From assembly GCA_039807445.1 (NCBI GenBank), contig JBDHRG010000032.1, forward strand, positions 1-26,088: a stretch of DNA of 26,088 bases, given 5' to 3'. Under the pieces are notes generated by a model, which saw only the letters and a program-made list of their open reading frames with translations, had not been told where the DNA came from and ran no database searches. The stretch comes from JBDHRG01 sp039807445. GTDB lineage: Bacteria; Pseudomonadota; Gammaproteobacteria; Competibacterales; Competibacteraceae. Positions 23,874 to 26,088 of this stretch are shown in pieces (positions within the stretch are counted from its first letter, which is position 1; each line of letters opens with the position of its first letter). A program made the position numbers and the translations under genes.

Positions 23874-24203
23874 ATGGACAAGGCTTACCGCGTGATTTTC
23901 TGCACCTGCCCCGACGCCGGCGTCGCCGAACGCATCGCCGAGCGCGTGGTCGACGAGGAACTGGCCGCGTGCGTCAATCTGGTGCCCGGTTTGACCTCGA
24001 TCTACCGCTGGGAAGGCGTGCTCGTCCACGACCGCGAAGTGCTGCTGCTGATCAAGACCCGCGCCGAGCGCTTCGACGCGCTCGCGGCGCGCATCCGCGC
24101 GCTGCACCCTTACGACGTGCCCGAACTCATCGCGCTGCCGATCGTCGCCGGCGCCCCCGATTACCTCGCCTGGCTCGCCGCCGGCGTCGGACTGCCCGAA
24201 TGA
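23874..24203 (+). CDS. cutA: CutA, divalent-cation tolerance protein
   Basis: A 109-residue PII-like trimeric protein. It was named from copper tolerance in E. coli, but its molecular role remains uncertain. Conserved marks are CTCPDAGVAERIAERVV (10-26), ELAACVNLVPGLTSIYRWEG (29-48), the KT pair in LLIKTRAERFDAL, and HPYDVPELIALPI. Length matches the family (about 110). I chose the ATG at 23874 rather than 23856, because the -10 box is too close to the upstream ATG and GGGGA (23858-23862) can then act as ribosome site. It overlaps dsbD by 4 bp, as in E. coli where cutA and dsbD are also neighbours. Confidence 0.94.
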   Translation: MDKAYRVIFCTCPDAGVAERIAERVVDEELAACVNLVPGLTSIYRWEGVLVHDREVLLLIKTRAERFDALAARIRALHPYDVPELIALPIVAGAPDYLAWLAAGVGLPE

Positions 24204-25999
24204 AGCGAATCCTGCTCCCTCTGCTCACCCTGCTCGCGGGCCTGTTCGTGCCACCGGCTTCGGCCGCGTTCGACCTGTTCGGCAAGCGCGGCGAGCCCGA
24301 ACTGCTCGAGCCCGAAAAAGCCTTCGTGTTGCGCACCGAGCAGCCCGGCGCGGACACCGTGCTCGCACGCTGGCGCGTCGCCGAAGGCTACTACCTGTAC
24401 CGCGAGCGCATCCGCGTCGAACCCTCGCCCGGCGTGCGCGTGCTCGGCATCGAGACGCCGGCCGGCGAGTCCAAGGACGACCCCAACTTCGGCCGCATGG
24501 AGGTCTACCACCGCGACGCGGCGCAGGCGCTGATCCGGCTGGCCTTCGACGCGCCGCGGCCGGCGGATGCCACGATCACGCTCGAATACCAGGGCTGCGC
24601 CGAGATCGGCGTGTGCTATCCGCCGATGCGCCAGCGCATCGCGCTAGGCGGCGCCGGCGCCGCGGGCACCAGCGCCGCCACCCCGGCCGCGGGCGGCGCC
24701 GAGCCCGACCAGGACCGCCTCGCCCGCCTGCTCACCGAACACCGCCTGTGGGCGCTGCCGACCTTCTTCGGACTGGGGCTGCTGCTCGCCTTCACCCCCT
24801 GCGTGTTCCCGATGATCCCGATCCTGTCGGGCGTGATCGCCGGCCAGGGCAAACCGCTGACCCGCCGCCGCGGCTTCCTGCTCGCAGCGGTGTACGTGCT
24901 GGCGATGGCGGCAACCTATACCGTCGCCGGCGTGCTCGCCGCGCACCTGGGTCAGAATCTGCAGGCGCTGTTCCAGAACCCCTGGGTGATCACGGGCTTC
25001 GCGGCGCTGTTCGTGCTGCTCGCGGCCTCGATGTTCGGGCTCTACGAGCTGCAGATGCCGGCGTGGCTGCAGACGCGGCTGGCGGCGCTCAGCCACCGCC
25101 AGCGCGGCGGCGAATACCTCGGCGTCGCGGCGATGGGGCTGCTGTCGGCACTGATCGTCGGCCCCTGCGTCGCGCCGCCGCTGATCGGCGCGCTGGCGGT
25201 GATCGCGCAGACCGGCGACACGCTCGCCGGAGGCGCGGCGCTGTTCGCGCTCAGCCTGGGCATGGGCGCGCCGCTGCTGGCGGTCGGCGCCAGCGCCGGG
25301 CACTTCCTGCCACGCGCCGGGCACTGGATGGAGCGGGTCAAGGCGGTGTTCGGCGTCGGCCTGATCGCGGTCGCGCTGCTGATGCTCGAGCGCATCGTGC
25401 CGGCCTGGCTGGCGATGGCGGCGTGGGCGGTGCTCCTGATCGTCTGCGCCACCTACATGGGGGCGCTGTCGGTAGTGCCGCACGGCGCACCGAGCTGGCG
25501 CACGCTGGTCAAGGGCCTGGGGCTGGTGCTCCTGATCCAGGGCGCGCTGCTCTTGATCGGCGTCGCCGCCGGCGGGCGCGAAGTATGGCGGCCGCTCGCC
25601 GGGCTGACGCTGGTCGGCGGCCCGGCGGCCGAAGCCGGGCCGGCGTTCCGCCCGGTCAAGACCGTCGCCGAGCTCGGGCGCGCGATCGCCGACGCCGGCG
25701 GGCGGCTGGTGATGCTCGACGTCTATGCCGACTGGTGCGTCAGCTGCAAGGAGCTCGAGCGCGACACCTTCCCGGCCCCGGCGGTGCGCGCCGCGCTGGC
25801 CGACGCGGTGCTGCTGCGCGCCGACGTCACCGCCAACGACGCCGAAGACCAGGCGCTGCTGAAGCGCTTCGGCCTGTACGGCCCGCCGGCGATCCTGTTC
25901 TTCGGTGCCGACGGCACCGAGCGCCGCGCCAGCCGGGTGATCGGCTATCAGGGCGCCGAAGCCTTCGCCGCGACGGCGCGGCGCGCACGCAGCGGGTAG
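24200..25999 (+). CDS. dsbD: Thiol:disulfide interchange protein DsbD
   Basis: A 599-residue inner-membrane protein that carries electrons from cytoplasmic thioredoxin to periplasmic DsbC, DsbG and cytochrome c maturation proteins. It has a signal peptide (1-22, ending PASA). The periplasmic alpha domain carries C133 and C139 in QGCAEIGVCYPP. The eight-helix beta domain spans about 187-460 and carries C201 (FTPCVFPMIP) and C323 (GPCVAPPLIG). The C-terminal thioredoxin-like gamma domain has the WCVSC site (C513 and C516). All six redox cysteines are present and the length fits (E. coli 565). The start overlaps cutA by 4 bp. The stop TAG is formed inside the first unit of a heptamer array, so the last two residues (Ser-Gly) come from the repeat. 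Confidence 0.97.
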   Translation: MKRILLPLLTLLAGLFVPPASAAFDLFGKRGEPELLEPEKAFVLRTEQPGADTVLARWRVAEGYYLYRERIRVEPSPGVRVLGIETPAGESKDDPNFGRMEVYHRDAAQALIRLAFDAPRPADATITLEYQGCAEIGVCYPPMRQRIALGGAGAAGTSAATPAAGGAEPDQDRLARLLTEHRLWALPTFFGLGLLLAFTPCVFPMIPILSGVIAGQGKPLTRRRGFLLAAVYVLAMAATYTVAGVLAAHLGQNLQALFQNPWVITGFAALFVLLAASMFGLYELQMPAWLQTRLAALSHRQRGGEYLGVAAMGLLSALIVGPCVAPPLIGALAVIAQTGDTLAGGAALFALSLGMGAPLLAVGASAGHFLPRAGHWMERVKAVFGVGLIAVALLMLERIVPAWLAMAAWAVLLIVCATYMGALSVVPHGAPSWRTLVKGLGLVLLIQGALLLIGVAAGGREVWRPLAGLTLVGGPAAEAGPAFRPVKTVAELGRAIADAGGRLVMLDVYADWCVSCKELERDTFPAPAVRAALADAVLLRADVTANDAEDQALLKRFGLYGPPAILFFGADGTERRASRVIGYQGAEAFAATARRARSG

Positions 26000-26088
26000 C
26001 GGGTAGCGGGTAGCGGGAAGCGGGAAGCGGGAAGCGGGAAGCGGGAAGCGGGAAGCGGGAAGCGGGAAGCGGGAAGCGGGAAGCGGGA
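25991..26088 (+). repeat. Heptanucleotide tandem array AGCGGGT/AGCGGGA at the dsbD stop
   Basis: Fourteen perfect 7-bp units fill the last 98 bases: three AGCGGGT, then eleven AGCGGGA. The array continues beyond the window. The first unit supplies the last codons and the stop (GGG TAG) of dsbD. The exact periodicity, with no divergence inside each block, suggests recent expansion by slippage. Confidence 0.95.

Noticed and set aside
23789..23881. Longer N-terminus of fxsA from an ATG at 23881
   Set aside because: The added residues are not hydrophobic, would overlap the cutA start and promoter, and the GTG at 23788 has a Shine-Dalgarno site and fits family length.
25991..26088. CRISPR-like array
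   Set aside because: The period is 7 bp with no spacers; it is a simple tandem repeat.

Overview
The window is GC-rich chromosomal DNA from a proteobacterium, most likely a gammaproteobacterium of the Chromatiales/Ectothiorhodospiraceae kind. That placement is inferred from gene content and order: glnE-ilvE-small zinc-finger protein next to LPS core genes, a DUF945/YdgA-like protein, and fxsA-groES-groEL beside cutA-dsbD. groESL also carries a perfect CIRCE operator, which enterics and pseudomonads lack. No genome search was possible, so the genus is not claimed. No phage, transposase, integrase or CRISPR array was seen.

Layout. (1) 1-235, minus strand: leader and two tandem promoters of a ribosomal RNA operon whose 16S gene lies beyond the left edge. 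(2) 317-12291: an LPS/surface-glycan cluster, mostly plus strand. It holds an LpxL-type acyltransferase, a CE4 deacetylase, a GT4, a GT9 heptosyltransferase, a GT4, a tandem pair of GT2 paralogues, a tandem pair of GT4 paralogues and a sulfotransferase. gmhB and a WaaL-type ligase sit on the minus strand between them. (3) 12324-12503: a 59-residue lipoprotein. (4) 18810-12522, minus strand: glnE, ilvE, a zf-CHCC protein, gmhA and hldE. (5) 21055-18905, minus strand: a large DUF945-like protein with an internal duplication. (6) 23193-21205, minus strand: groES-groEL with promoter, CIRCE and terminator, preceded by fxsA. (7) 23874-25999, plus strand: cutA and dsbD. (8) A heptanucleotide tandem repeat runs off the right edge.

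How the genes work together. GmhA, HldE and GmhB give every ADP-heptose step except the final epimerase HldD. The GT9 enzyme would use that heptose, the GT4 and GT2 enzymes would extend the core or another glycan, the deacetylase and sulfotransferase could decorate it, LpxL acylates lipid A, and WaaL would join O-antigen to the finished core. The other genes are housekeeping: nitrogen control (glnE), branched-chain amino acids (ilvE), protein folding (groESL) and periplasmic disulfide reduction (dsbD).

Most unusual points: a C11 homopolymer at the end of the second GT4 of the tandem pair, where one extra C would fuse it in frame to the sulfotransferase; heptamer repeats that begin at the stop codons of gmhA and dsbD; a G-run array directly before hldE; and the duplicated GT2 and GT4 pairs next to a sulfotransferase.
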